A DNA stretch of 64,000 nt from Bacteroidales bacterium (GTDB lineage: Bacteria; Bacteroidota; Bacteroidia; Bacteroidales; ML635J-15), in contig QKHS01000068.1 of NCBI GenBank assembly GCA_003249955.1, positions 1-64,000 on the forward strand, read 5' to 3'. Numbering within the stretch: position 1 is the first letter of the stretch; each line of letters starts with the position of its first letter. A program made the translations under genes and the position numbers. Shown piece after piece: positions 9,117-18,921 of this stretch. A model generated the notes under the pieces. That model was not told where the DNA came from and did no database searches. It saw only the letters and a program-made list of their open reading frames with translations.

Positions 9117-9704
9117 TCAGGAGATAATTTTCGCCAGAGTCCTGAAAATAATCCTTATATCGGTAAGCATACCAGCTTCGCTGATATACCTGAGATTAAG
9201 TTTTAACTTTGCCGGCATCACCTCCTCAATATAGGTTTTTTCGGGTTCCGTCGACTTTGCAAGAAGTTCGTTTTCGTTGTGATATTCTATTGAGGCATAA
9301 TCCGTAATTCCCGGGCGGACATTCAATACTGTTAACTGTTCTTCGTTGTACATGTCAACATATTTCCGCACTTCGGGACGAGGTCCCACTATACTCATAT
9401 CTCCAATAAGGACATTTAATAATTGCGGGAATTCATCAATTTTGTATTTTCTCAGGAATATTCCGATTCCGGTTATACGGTTATCTTTGGCTCCTACAGT
9501 AAGCAACCCTGCTTTATCCGAACCGGGACGCATTGTGCGGAATTTGAAAATACGAAAATCTTTATTCCCTTTTCCTACCCTTACCTGACGATAAAACACC
9601 CCGCCTCTGGAATCTGCAACAATCAGAACACCGATCACAAGCAAAAACGGGAAAAGAAAAACCAATCCCATGAATGAAGCAAATATGTCGAAAAGTCTTT
9701 TCAT
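9117..9704 (-). CDS. Monotopic phosphoglycosyl transferase (bacterial sugar transferase, PglC/WcaJ core type)
   Basis: A 195-residue enzyme of the size of PglC, lacking the N-terminal domains of WcaJ-like enzymes. An N-terminal re-entrant hydrophobic helix (about 1-30) is followed by the catalytic core with FRIFKFRTMRPGSD (about 50-63), the Asp-Glu dyad in KIDEFPQLLNV (D90-E91) and GDMSIVGPRPE (101-111). The family moves a sugar phosphate from a nucleotide sugar to undecaprenyl phosphate at the inner membrane, starting glycan assembly. The aminotransferase gene 60 bp upstream on the same strand suggests the sugar is an amino-dideoxy sugar, as in the Pgl pathway. No other glycan genes are nearby, so the rest of the pathway lies elsewhere. 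Confidence 0.92.
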   Translation of the reverse strand: MKRLFDIFASFMGLVFLFPFLLVIGVLIVADSRGGVFYRQVRVGKGNKDFRIFKFRTMRPGSDKAGLLTVGAKDNRITGIGIFLRKYKIDEFPQLLNVLIGDMSIVGPRPEVRKYVDMYNEEQLTVLNVRPGITDYASIEYHNENELLAKSTEPEKTYIEEVMPAKLKLNLRYISEAGMLTDIRIIFRTLAKIIS

Positions 9705-9763
9705 TAATAATTTCAGTTAGTAATATTTTCTTTCTTCCCGACCAAAACGCCGGTAATTGCAAA

Positions 9764-10978
9764 TTAGTCAGACACTACTTCTGCAACGGAATCCTTAACC
9801 GCGTTTACTACTGTCTGAAGCATTTCATCAGTCAGATCATAAAAAGTCGGAAGGCTTATCTCACACATGTAATTATTGTATGCCTGCGGATAATCGCTCA
9901 TTTTGTATCCCAGATCTTTGTAAAAAGACAATAATGGCAAAGGCTGAAAATGAACATTTACAGAAACTTCACGTGCAAATATTTTTTGAATTATTTCGTC
10001 ACGCTGAGCCTCATTTATTCCGGTAACACGTAATAAATATACATGATATGAAGACCTGAAATCGCCATCTTCATATACAGGCAAAATAAACCTGCTGTCG
10101 TTCTTAAATGCCGAGTTATAGAAATCGAAGAAATGTTTCTTTTTAACTATTGTATCCCTGTCGTATCTTTCGAGTTCAACCATGCCTATCGAAGCCTGAA
10201 TGTCTGTCATATTTACTTTAAAACCTGCAGTAATCACATCATACCTCCAGTTTCCTTTTGTCTTGGCAAGTGCATCTTTGTTTTGCCCGTGCAAGCCAAG
10301 CACACATAAGAATTTATAAAGTTCCTCATTATCGAAAGGTTCGGGAAGGTTCAATGCAACAGCCCCGCCTTCGGCAGTTGTAAGGTTTTTAACAGCATGA
10401 AATGAAAATACTGCAAGATCTGTCAACGATCCGGTTTTTCTGCCTTTATATTCTGCCCCTAACGAATGAGCAGCATCAGACAATACCAGAATTCGCCCGA
10501 GAGTTTTCTGAATTTCGTTCTCAGGATTAAACAAAGCCTTTACCACCGGAGATTTTACAAAACTGTTTATTTCATCATAATCGCATGGAAAACCTCCTAT
10601 ATCAACAGGCATAATTACTTTTGTACGTTCAGATACGGCCAGTTTTAATTTTCTGAGATCCATGTTGAATGTTTTCTCGTCAACATCAACCATAACAGGA
10701 ACTGCTCCGCAATGAACAACAACATTTGCAGTAGCACAATAAGTGTAGGCCGGAACTATTACCTCATCTCCCGGGCCAACACCAAACCATCTTAACATAA
10801 GTTCGAGCCCGGCAGTAGCTGAATTTAAACACAGTGTAGATTTAGCCCCCGTGTATTCGCTCAGTTTCTTTTCAAACAACTTGGTTTTAGGACCTGTAGT
10901 AATCCATCCTGATTTAAGAGTATCAACAACTTCAGCAATAACGTCATCGTCAATTCTCGGAGGTGAAAACGGTATCAT
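9764..10978 (-). CDS. DegT/DnrJ/EryC1/StrS-type sugar aminotransferase
   Basis: A 404-residue PLP enzyme of the usual family length. The PLP lysine is K197 in SFHAVKNLTTAEGG, and the phosphate and ring-binding segments LNSATAGLEL (51-60) and VLSDAAHSLGA (165-175) are present. The family aminates keto-sugars linked to a nucleotide, typically UDP-4-keto-6-deoxy sugars. It lies 60 bp upstream of the phosphoglycosyl transferase on the same strand, so the two probably form an operon making and loading an amino sugar. A short insertion (about 142-160, KSPVVKALFNPENEIQKTLG) lies just before the PLP-binding Asp. Confidence 0.92.
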   Translation of the reverse strand: MIPFSPPRIDDDVIAEVVDTLKSGWITTGPKTKLFEKKLSEYTGAKSTLCLNSATAGLELMLRWFGVGPGDEVIVPAYTYCATANVVVHCGAVPVMVDVDEKTFNMDLRKLKLAVSERTKVIMPVDIGGFPCDYDEINSFVKSPVVKALFNPENEIQKTLGRILVLSDAAHSLGAEYKGRKTGSLTDLAVFSFHAVKNLTTAEGGAVALNLPEPFDNEELYKFLCVLGLHGQNKDALAKTKGNWRYDVITAGFKVNMTDIQASIGMVELERYDRDTIVKKKHFFDFYNSAFKNDSRFILPVYEDGDFRSSYHVYLLRVTGINEAQRDEIIQKIFAREVSVNVHFQPLPLLSFYKDLGYKMSDYPQAYNNYMCEISLPTFYDLTDEMLQTVVNAVKDSVAEVVSD

Positions 10979-11038
10979 AAATTAAATTTTTAAAGCGCAA
11001 AAATAAAGAAAAGAAAAACGAAATCCTAAATAAAAAAG

Positions 11039-11085
11039 ATGGAAGCCAGAAGGCGGAAGACCGGAGACGGAAGAAAGCCGGCGCA
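11039..11085. repeat. GGAAGAC/GGAGAC-type purine-rich degenerate repeat
   Basis: A purine-rich stretch made of tandem 6-7-bp units (GGAAGCC, GGCGGAAGACC, GGAGACGGAAG) between two minus-strand genes. The same units appear at 20235-20379 and 27446-27480, always between genes. Confidence 0.55.
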
Positions 11086-11133
11086 TATATTATTTTCAGC
11101 CGGATTAACGGATGGGCAGGAGCATTATGTAAT

Positions 11134-12366
11134 TTAACCAAAGAACAGGTATGACACAAAAATTGCAGTTACAATACCTGCAAAATCTGCAATAAGTCCG
11201 GCAGTAACAGCATATCTGGAGTTTTTTATCCCGACCGAGCCAAAATACACTGCCAAAATATAAAAGGTTGTATCTGTTGCGCCCTGAAATGTGCAGGCAA
11301 GGCGACTTACAAAGCTATCAACTCCTGTTGTATTCATCGTATCCAGCATCAGGCCCCTTGCTCCGCTGCCGCTCAATGGTTTCATTAAAGCAACAGGTGC
11401 TGCATCAACCCATACTGTATCCATACCGGTTAAGCCAAAAAGCCATTTTAAACCATCCAGAAGATAGTCCATAGCTCCGGAAACTCTGAAAACGCCGACA
11501 GCTACAAGTATTGCAATCAAAAACGGAATTATCTTGACAGCAACTTTAAACCCCTCTTTTGCTCCTTCGATAAAAGTCTCGTAAACATTAACTTTTTTTC
11601 TAATAGCCAGCAGTATGAACGAAACAATTATTGTAAACAAAATAATATTTGCCACAACAGAAGAAACTGTACTTAGTGAAGATGCTGACATCAGCGTAAA
11701 CCCGTAAACAGCCCCGGACAAAAGTAAAGTTACTCCTCCAAGATATAAGAGTACTTCTTTTGAAAACAAATTGATTTTCTGGAAAATTGATACGGTAATA
11801 ATTCCGATTAAAGTACTTACAAAAGTCGAAATCAGAATAGGCAGAAAAATATCGGACGGATCTGCAGCTCCCAACTGGGCTCTGTAAACCATAATGCTTA
11901 TAGGAATTAAGGTTAACCCGGATGTATTCAAAACCAGAAACATTATCATAGGATTTGAAGCGGTTTCTTTATCGGCATTTAACTCCTGTAATTCGGTCAT
12001 AGCTTTAAGTCCAAGCGGAGTTGCAGCATTATCAAGGCCTAACATATTGGCTGCAATATTCATTACCATAGATCCGTGAACCGGATGATTTTTGGGTATA
12101 TCGGGAAACAGCTTGTTAAACAAGGGCGAAATTACCCGTGACAGATGACTTATTGCTCCTCCTTTTTCTCCTACTTTCATAATACCAAGCCAGAGTGTCA
12201 TTACCCCGGTAAGCCCCAAAGAAAGTTCAAACCCCAGTTTTGCATTATCGAAAGTGCTGTTCATTATAGCCGGGAATACACTTACATCACCAAAAAAAAT
12301 CAGCTTTACGAGTGCTACCACAAACGCAATAAGGAAAAACGCTATCCAGATATAATTAAGTACCAA
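11134..12366 (-). CDS. Fused SpmA/SpmB-like nucleoside-recognition (Gate) membrane protein
   Basis: A 410-residue inner-membrane protein with about 10 hydrophobic segments and two Gate (nucleoside recognition) domains in tandem, matching Bacillus spore maturation proteins SpmA and SpmB joined in one chain. The first half contains NIAANMLGLDNAATPLG, typical of SpmA. The second half contains PLSGSGARGLML and the FQGATDTTFYILAVYFGSVG segment of SpmB (shown here in pieces of the same region). Fusion is common in Bacteroidota, which do not sporulate, so the name is historical. The transported substrate is unknown. Confidence 0.85.
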   Translation of the reverse strand: MVLNYIWIAFFLIAFVVALVKLIFFGDVSVFPAIMNSTFDNAKLGFELSLGLTGVMTLWLGIMKVGEKGGAISHLSRVISPLFNKLFPDIPKNHPVHGSMVMNIAANMLGLDNAATPLGLKAMTELQELNADKETASNPMIMFLVLNTSGLTLIPISIMVYRAQLGAADPSDIFLPILISTFVSTLIGIITVSIFQKINLFSKEVLLYLGGVTLLLSGAVYGFTLMSASSLSTVSSVVANIILFTIIVSFILLAIRKKVNVYETFIEGAKEGFKVAVKIIPFLIAILVAVGVFRVSGAMDYLLDGLKWLFGLTGMDTVWVDAAPVALMKPLSGSGARGLMLDTMNTTGVDSFVSRLACTFQGATDTTFYILAVYFGSVGIKNSRYAVTAGLIADFAGIVTAIFVSYLFFG

Positions 12367-12510
12367 AGTTTTAATTTTGGAGTAAAATTAATCCTGAAAT
12401 CTCTTGAATTAACAGGATTGCATTATTTGTATCAACAAAGTTTTGAACAAAAGAAAATTTTTAAATGTGCAACAGCCTCAGGCCTTGTGCTTATGCAGTT
12501 CAGAAATTTC

Positions 12511-14499
12511 TTAATCTAAACTTGGTACATAGTCGTTAGAAATAACCTTCAGTTCAATACGTCTGTTTTGCTGATTTGCCACAACCTGCTGCTCCGGCGG
12601 AAGGCTCTTAACAAAATCTTCCGAAAGAACTGTACCTACCGGTAAGAAAGAATATCTTGGATCAGGGGTTGTAATTACTTTAGGCCTTGTTTTACCATAA
12701 CCTTTGGCAATAACTCTGCCCTCAGGAATACCTTTTGAAAGGAAATAGGAAGTAACTGAATTTGCACGTTTCTGACTAAGTTCGTTGTTAGCCTCATCTG
12801 TTCCTATCATATCAGTATGTGCCGACATTTCTATTATGAGGTACGGATTATCAATCATTATTCTGACGATACTGTCCAGATTGTGTTTAGACGGTTCGGT
12901 AAGATCCCATCTGCCAAACTCAAATTCAATATTCGGAATTTCGAATGTTTTATTGAAAGATTCAAGCTGAATTTCGTAATCAAAGGTTTTGTCAAATTCC
13001 AGAGAATCGGTTGTAAATCTTGATTTACCGTTAAAATACCCGTCTTTTGTTACAACAAAAACGTAATCAGTTTTAGGTTTCAGTTTAAAATCAAACTTTC
13101 CTTCCGTTCCCTCAACAGAAGTTGTATCGCGGAATACAGAACCGTCGCTGCCAAACAACATAACGACACAGGAATCTATTATCTGTCCGTTATCTTTATC
13201 TTTTGCCAGACCTGTTAGTTTAAACTCCAGCGGCGGTTTTACAAACCAGTAAATGTCCTCCTGCTTCGAGCCCTTACGGTCAGACGTAAAGAAACCTTTA
13301 TCTTCGTCAGAGTAATAATAAATCCCAAAATCGTTTCCGTTACTGCTGAACGGAGGTTTCATATTTTCTGATTCCCAGCGGCCTTTTTCATTCTTTTTAG
13401 CTATAAAAATATCAAGTCCTCCCATAGTAGGGTGCTTTGTACTTGAATAGAAAAAGGTTTCGTCGGCTCTCATAAATGGAAAAAGTTCATCACCTGCCGA
13501 ATTGATAGCCGGCCCCATATTTTTAGGTTTCGACCAACCGTCTCCGCCTCTTTCAACATACCAGATGTCGGCACCTCCAAAACCACCCTGCATACGGGCA
13601 GAAAAGAAAATTGTATTACCGTCAGGAGATACTGCCGGGTGACCGATTGAAACACTATCCGGGACAATTTTGAGGTTAACGGGATTCATCCACTCGCCTT
13701 CAACTTTCATAGCTTCATAAATCTGGCAGCCAACCTTTTTCCCTTTTTCCGCCCGGCACGATGTGTAATAAAACTTACGTCCTTCATCAAAAACGCAGGG
13801 TGTTCCTTCGTCAAATTCGGTATCCAGCGAATCTACAGGTACAGCATCTGTCCACTCCTGCTTTCTGTCAAGTTTGGTTACAAAAATATCAGAGAATTTT
13901 TCACCTGTAATTCCGCTTTTCTTTTTTCCCTTTGCCTCGTCACGTGTCGAACTGAAATAAACGTGGTCGTATCCTGATTTTTCATCAACACTCGGGCAAA
14001 AATCGTTACGCTTTGAGTTAAATTGCTTTGCCTTATCTATTTTATAACGCGTAGGTTCTGTCATCCACTGAATTGCAAGATTTGCAGATTCAATTCCTTT
14101 TAAAGCGATAGAATCTCCTGGAGCAATCTGAAGCACTTCGTTATAAAAAGCAACAGCATCTTCAAAATTACCTTCCTGAATTTCAATTTCGGCAAGTCTT
14201 ACCTTGGAAGGAACTTCAAAATCATCAACCTTCGCGGTTCTTTTAAAATTAGACCGGGCTTTCTTATAGTCTCCGATCATATAATAACATTCGCCTATTT
14301 TAAAATAAATTTCATTTTTCTGGCTCTTGTTTTCAACTTTCTTCATTACAGAATTATATTCTGTAATTGCCCTGAAATACTCGCCTGCTTCAAAAATCTC
14401 GTCCGCCTTTTTTATTCGTTTCTCCTGAGCTGAAGCACTTAGTGCAACGACAACAAACAATGAAACAAGAAAAATATAATTTAAAATCTTCATCTTCAA
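12511..14499 (-). CDS. OmpA-family protein with TPR, beta-propeller and CRD domains (PorE-like)
   Basis: A 662-residue envelope protein. A signal peptide ends near residue 24 (LSASAQ). TPR repeats cover about 25-140, a PD40-type beta-propeller about 165-420 (repeated VYFSSTRD, IFFSARMQGGFGGADIW, FFYSSTKHPTMGGLDIF), a carboxypeptidase-regulatory-like domain about 430-510, and an OmpA C-terminal peptidoglycan-binding domain about 530-655 with NRRIELKVI near the end. The same domain order is known for PorE, which anchors the T9SS of Porphyromonas gingivalis to peptidoglycan. Paralogs with this architecture occur, so a role in T9SS is likely but not proven. T9SS cargo genes elsewhere in the window fit. 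Confidence 0.85.
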   Translation of the reverse strand: MKMKILNYIFLVSLFVVVALSASAQEKRIKKADEIFEAGEYFRAITEYNSVMKKVENKSQKNEIYFKIGECYYMIGDYKKARSNFKRTAKVDDFEVPSKVRLAEIEIQEGNFEDAVAFYNEVLQIAPGDSIALKGIESANLAIQWMTEPTRYKIDKAKQFNSKRNDFCPSVDEKSGYDHVYFSSTRDEAKGKKKSGITGEKFSDIFVTKLDRKQEWTDAVPVDSLDTEFDEGTPCVFDEGRKFYYTSCRAEKGKKVGCQIYEAMKVEGEWMNPVNLKIVPDSVSIGHPAVSPDGNTIFFSARMQGGFGGADIWYVERGGDGWSKPKNMGPAINSAGDELFPFMRADETFFYSSTKHPTMGGLDIFIAKKNEKGRWESENMKPPFSSNGNDFGIYYYSDEDKGFFTSDRKGSKQEDIYWFVKPPLEFKLTGLAKDKDNGQIIDSCVVMLFGSDGSVFRDTTSVEGTEGKFDFKLKPKTDYVFVVTKDGYFNGKSRFTTDSLEFDKTFDYEIQLESFNKTFEIPNIEFEFGRWDLTEPSKHNLDSIVRIMIDNPYLIIEMSAHTDMIGTDEANNELSQKRANSVTSYFLSKGIPEGRVIAKGYGKTRPKVITTPDPRYSFLPVGTVLSEDFVKSLPPEQQVVANQQNRRIELKVISNDYVPSLD

Positions 14500-14616
14500 A
14501 ATAATACAAAATTAGAATATAACGTCTGCAACTTTTCTTTTATTATTCAGACATCAAAAATAAATAATTTTACTTACAGGGAAACTAATTTTTCAAACTG
14601 ATAAGTATTTTTAATC

Positions 14617-15234
14617 TCAGTTGTTTATCAGCGAAAGTGTTCCGACTACTACTCCTGCAATAAATATCCCGCCAACTGTTCCAATAACCGTATTTTTAAA
14701 TATTTTTTTTCGTCCTCCGTTTTGATATCCGTAAACAAACCAGTCATCTCCCTGAGCAAAGTCATGTTTCTTTATTATAAGCGATTTTGATGGCTTTGCA
14801 AATCCCATTCCTGCCGTGAAAGCAATTGGAATCAGCATTTTGGTCATGTCGTCCATAGGGATAAACATTGATCCGCAACCTACGACCATGCCCGTAACAT
14901 AGGCCCACCATGGGTTGTACTCTATCTGGACAAACTGTTTTGCATAAACAATCTGCTGCATCTGACTTATTTCAAATTCTCCCTCCTCAAAAGGTGCGTA
15001 TATTACCGAATCTTTACCATTGATACTTATCGAATAAACATCTTCCAGATCGGCAAAAGAATTTTTCAGTTTTCCGTTCTTCTTTATAAACGAATAGTCC
15101 ATATAGCTCTGTTCGCTATGAAAAACATAAGATTCAAGTTTTATCTGACGTCCGTCGAGAAGGCTCAACTTTACCTGAGAAAACAAGGGTAAGCTTAAAC
15201 CAAAAATAATTATCAAAGAAAACACTCTTTTCAT
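14617..15234 (-). CDS. Secreted or membrane-anchored protein of unknown function
   Basis: A 205-residue protein with a signal peptide (about 1-20, LSLPLFSQ). The body begins with a short beta domain (VKLSLLDGRQIKLESYVF). Two hydrophobic, Gly-rich segments follow at about 112-145 and 182-202 (NTVIGTVGGIFIAGVVVGTL), which look like membrane or glycine-zipper helices. No family is recognised. It lies about 120 bp upstream of the PorE-like gene on the same strand and could share its transcript. Confidence 0.7.
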   Translation of the reverse strand: MKRVFSLIIIFGLSLPLFSQVKLSLLDGRQIKLESYVFHSEQSYMDYSFIKKNGKLKNSFADLEDVYSISINGKDSVIYAPFEEGEFEISQMQQIVYAKQFVQIEYNPWWAYVTGMVVGCGSMFIPMDDMTKMLIPIAFTAGMGFAKPSKSLIIKKHDFAQGDDWFVYGYQNGGRKKIFKNTVIGTVGGIFIAGVVVGTLSLINN

Positions 15235-15517
15235 AAATTCAATTTTTAATGTTCAAAAATAATAATTTTTATTAAATAAAACGTGTAATTTCAAACTTTA
15301 GTTTAAGCGGGAGCTGTTAAAACCATACTCTTCATTTTTACAAATGACGGGTCAGTTTTTTTTAATATATGCAGTTTTTTACTTCGCTTATCCGTCAGCA
15401 TTTTTTATTGTTCAAAAACATTAATAAAATATGACTAATGTTTTAATTGGTTTTCCAACATTTGTTTAATTTTACGGGCTAAAAATAACAAATCGTCTAA
15501 CTTTAAAACAGGCTGTA

Positions 15518-18385
15518 ATGATAAAAGAAAATTTCTCTGCGCGCCACATAGGACCACGCGAAAGTGAGTATGCTGAAATGTTGTCGAAAATCGGGGTTTC
15601 ATCTGTTGATGAACTGGTTGAACAGATTATCCCGAAATCTATCAGATTAAAAGAGAATCTAAAAATGAGCGAAGCTCTTACAGAATATGAATATTTGAAT
15701 AAAATCAAAGATATTGCCTCAAAAAATAAAATTTACCGTTCATTCATAGGGATGGGGTATTACGGGACATCTGTTCCTTCTGTAATTCTGCGTAACATTT
15801 TCGAAAATCCGGGATGGTACACTTCTTACACTCCTTATCAGGCTGAAATTTCACAGGGCAGACTGGAAGCTTTATTGAATTTCCAGACTGTTGTAACCGA
15901 ACTTACAGGAATGGAAATCTCCAACTGTTCACTTCTTGACGAAGGTACTGCTGCTGCCGAAGCTATGAGCATGATGTTGGGTGCAAGATCGAGACAGGCT
16001 GTAAAAGAAAACCGCAACGTTTTATTTGTTGACGAAGATATTTTTCCTCAGACCCTTGATGTTATCAAGCTAAGAGCAGAGCCTATCGGGGTTGAGATTA
16101 TTACCGGTAAATTTGAAGAGTTCAGTTTTACCGAAAAAACTTTCGGAGCAATTGTTCAATATCCTGCTGCAAGCGGAAAAATTAATGATTATGCTGCATT
16201 TACAGAAAAAGCACATGCTGCAGAAGCTCTTGTTACCGCAGTTGTTGACATAATGTCTCTTGTTCTGATAAAATCTCCGGCTTCGTGGGGTGCTGACATT
16301 GCCGTTGGCTCAACTCAAAGATTCGGAATTCCTATGGGATTCGGCGGTCCTCATGCAGGATTTCTTGCAACTGCTGACAAATACAAACGCAGCATGCCGG
16401 GACGTATTATCGGTGTAAGTATAGACAAGCACGGAAACAAAGCTTTACGTATGGCTTTGCAAACACGTGAACAACACATAAAACGCGAAAAAGCTACTTC
16501 GAACATTTGTACTGCTCAGGCTTTACTGGCTACAATGGCCGGGATGTATGCAGTTTACCACGGTCCCGAAGGATTAAAAAGAATTGCAACAAACATTTAC
16601 GAATCTGCAAAATTTATTGCCTGCGAATTAATAAAACTTGGCTATACAATAAAAAATCAGGATTTCTTTGATACAATTCAGGTTGAATTGCCTGCAAACG
16701 TAATGTCATGCGAAATCCAGGCAATTGCCTTAAATTATAAAATCAACTTCAATTACTTATGCAATAATACTGTTTGTTTAAGTACTGACGAAGTTATTAC
16801 AGTTGAAGAAGTAAACAACATACTTGAAATATTTGCAAAAGCAAACAATAAAGTTTACCGTCATGTTGACACAATCGGCGACGGAGCTTGTTTCGATGCA
16901 CGTTTTGCCCGTACAGATGCAGTTTTGCAACAGAAAGTATTTAACCTGTATCACAGCGAAACCGAAATGATGCGTTATATCAAACGTCTCGAAAACCGCG
17001 ACATTGCACTTAACCGCTCAATGATTTCGTTGGGATCATGCACCATGAAACTGAATCCTGCTACTTCCATGCTTCCTTTAAGCTGGCCGGAATTCGGAAA
17101 TATTCATCCGTTTGTTCCTGCAGATCAGGCAAAAGGATATCACGAACTGATAGCCGAAATGGAAAAAGATTTAAGCGAAATAACAGGTTTTGCAGGTACT
17201 TCATTGCAGCCTAACTCAGGTGCAACCGGAGAACATGCAGGTTTAATGGTTATCCGCGAATATCATAAATCAAGAAACGAATTACACCGTAACATTTGTA
17301 TTATCCCTTCTTCTGCTCACGGAACCAATCCGGCATCTTCGGTTATGGCAGGTATGGAAGTTGTTGTTGTAAAATGCGACGAAAAAGGTAACATTGATGT
17401 TGATGATTTAAAGGCAAAAGCTGTTGAGCATAAAGATAATCTTTCTGCAATAATGATAACCTATCCTTCAACCCACGGTGTTTTCGAAAGCAAAATTCTC
17501 GAAATTGTTGACATAATACACGAAAACGGCGGACAGGTTTACATGGACGGAGCAAATATGAACGCACAGGTAGGATTAACAAATCCCGGATTTATAGGCG
17601 CTGACGTTTGCCATCTGAACTTACATAAAACATTTGCAATTCCTCACGGTGGCGGTGGCCCAGGTATCGGAACAATTTCTGTTGCCAAACATCTTGTTCA
17701 GTTCTTACCGGGACACTCTGTTGTTAAAACAGGCGGAGAAAAAGCTGTAAGTGCTGTTGCTTCTGCTCCTTACGGATCGGCAATGGTTTTACCGATAACC
17801 TATGCATATCTTAAAATGATGGGCGAAAACGGATTGAAAAACGCTACCAAAATCGCCATGTTAAACGCAAATTATATTGCCAACGAACTTAAAGGTTATT
17901 TTGAAGTACTTTATACCGGCGAAACAGGCCGTTGTGCTCACGAAATGATTCTTGACGTTAACAAATTCCGCGAAGAATACGGAGTTGAAGCTGCAGATAT
18001 AGCACGTCGTCTTATGGACTTCGGGTTCCATGCTCCTACTCTTTCGTTCCCGGTTCACGAAACATTAATGGTTGAACCTACCGAAAGCGAAAGCTTACAG
18101 GAACTTGACCGTTTTGTTGAAGCAATGAAAGCTATCAAAAACGAATGTGAAGCAATTAAAGCCGGTAAACTTGACAAAGAAGACAACCCGTTGCGCAACG
18201 CTCCGCACACTCAGTTTGAATGTGTTGCAAGTGAGTGGAACCACAAATACACAAGAGAACAGGCAGCTTTCCCGCTTAACTGGGTAAAAGAAAATAAATT
18301 CTGGCCTTATGTAGGTAAAATTGATAATGGCTACGGTGACAGAAATCTTATGTGTACCTGTGATCCGATTGAATCATACATGTAA
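15518..18385 (+). CDS. gcvP: Glycine dehydrogenase (decarboxylating), P-protein of the glycine cleavage system
   Basis: A 955-residue single-chain P-protein of normal length. The N-terminal half matches GcvPA (SFIGMGYYGT, GMEISNCSLLDEGTAAAEAM). The C-terminal half matches GcvPB and carries the PLP lysine K704 in NLHKTFAIPHGGGGPG. The enzyme decarboxylates glycine and passes the aminomethyl group to the lipoyl H-protein. gcvT and gcvH are not adjacent, which is common in this phylum. The ATG at 15518 gives the conserved start FSARHIGP. A strong terminator follows the stop codon. Confidence 0.98.
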   Translation: MIKENFSARHIGPRESEYAEMLSKIGVSSVDELVEQIIPKSIRLKENLKMSEALTEYEYLNKIKDIASKNKIYRSFIGMGYYGTSVPSVILRNIFENPGWYTSYTPYQAEISQGRLEALLNFQTVVTELTGMEISNCSLLDEGTAAAEAMSMMLGARSRQAVKENRNVLFVDEDIFPQTLDVIKLRAEPIGVEIITGKFEEFSFTEKTFGAIVQYPAASGKINDYAAFTEKAHAAEALVTAVVDIMSLVLIKSPASWGADIAVGSTQRFGIPMGFGGPHAGFLATADKYKRSMPGRIIGVSIDKHGNKALRMALQTREQHIKREKATSNICTAQALLATMAGMYAVYHGPEGLKRIATNIYESAKFIACELIKLGYTIKNQDFFDTIQVELPANVMSCEIQAIALNYKINFNYLCNNTVCLSTDEVITVEEVNNILEIFAKANNKVYRHVDTIGDGACFDARFARTDAVLQQKVFNLYHSETEMMRYIKRLENRDIALNRSMISLGSCTMKLNPATSMLPLSWPEFGNIHPFVPADQAKGYHELIAEMEKDLSEITGFAGTSLQPNSGATGEHAGLMVIREYHKSRNELHRNICIIPSSAHGTNPASSVMAGMEVVVVKCDEKGNIDVDDLKAKAVEHKDNLSAIMITYPSTHGVFESKILEIVDIIHENGGQVYMDGANMNAQVGLTNPGFIGADVCHLNLHKTFAIPHGGGGPGIGTISVAKHLVQFLPGHSVVKTGGEKAVSAVASAPYGSAMVLPITYAYLKMMGENGLKNATKIAMLNANYIANELKGYFEVLYTGETGRCAHEMILDVNKFREEYGVEAADIARRLMDFGFHAPTLSFPVHETLMVEPTESESLQELDRFVEAMKAIKNECEAIKAGKLDKEDNPLRNAPHTQFECVASEWNHKYTREQAAFPLNWVKENKFWPYVGKIDNGYGDRNLMCTCDPIESYM

Positions 18386-18403
18386 TTATAAACACTGAAT
18401 AAC

Positions 18404-18434
18404 AAAAAAACGCCTTCAAAAGAGGCGTTTTTTT
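18404..18434 (+). terminator. Terminator after gcvP (bidirectional)
   Basis: AAAAACGCCT, a 7-nt loop, AGGCGTTTTT, with A and T runs at both ends. It lies between gcvP and the convergent lipoprotein gene and should serve both. Confidence 0.92.
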
Positions 18435-18444
18435 ATTTTCAGAT

Positions 18445-18921
18445 TTATTCAGTTGTGATACAACCCGTATTTATATCAAATATATGAATGTTAAAGCGTT
18501 CAAGAGTTTTACCTAAGAATTTGGGTTTTTCGTTTACAATTACCTCCAACTCCCAATCCGCACTTTCTGAAAAGGGTGAAATACAATAATTTTCGGTATC
18601 GTCTGCCATAAATCTTATCCTGAAATTTTTATTATTTACCTTTCCTGTCAAAACCAGAGAATCGCAGATTTTCTCCAGTTCTACCTGCGGAGTAACCCAC
18701 ATATCGGAAGATGTTTCGTAAAACTTACCGTATTCATCAGGAGCAATCATTATTGTACGTGGTCTTATGCTTGTATTGTAATATCTGTCAACCTGAATGC
18801 TGTCGTTTGTATTATTTCTGAAAGCCAGTGCATGATTTTCATACTGATCGGTACAAAAAGTAAAAAACATAACTGAAAACATTAGCAGGACAAGTGTTAT
18901 TTTAATCAGATTCTTATTCAT
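18445..18921 (-). CDS. Probable lipoprotein, unknown function
   Basis: A 158-residue protein with a hydrophobic signal segment ending in a lipobox-like FFTFC (Cys 23). The mature part is beta-rich (FRNNTNDSIQVDRYYN, ADWELEVIVNEKPKF). No family is recognised. Its start overlaps the end of the NamZ-like gene by 8 bp, so the two are translationally coupled and probably act in the same envelope process. Confidence 0.75.
   Translation of the reverse strand: MNKNLIKITLVLLMFSVMFFTFCTDQYENHALAFRNNTNDSIQVDRYYNTSIRPRTIMIAPDEYGKFYETSSDMWVTPQVELEKICDSLVLTGKVNNKNFRIRFMADDTENYCISPFSESADWELEVIVNEKPKFLGKTLERFNIHIFDINTGCITTE

Noticed and set aside
12145-12519. A 124-residue plus-strand frame at the start of the SpmA/B-like gene
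   Set aside because: It is antisense to a well-supported gene and has no coding character beyond it.
15235-15517. A glycine riboswitch upstream of gcvP
   Set aside because: I could not find the tandem glycine aptamer core, and the leader is AT-rich and featureless.
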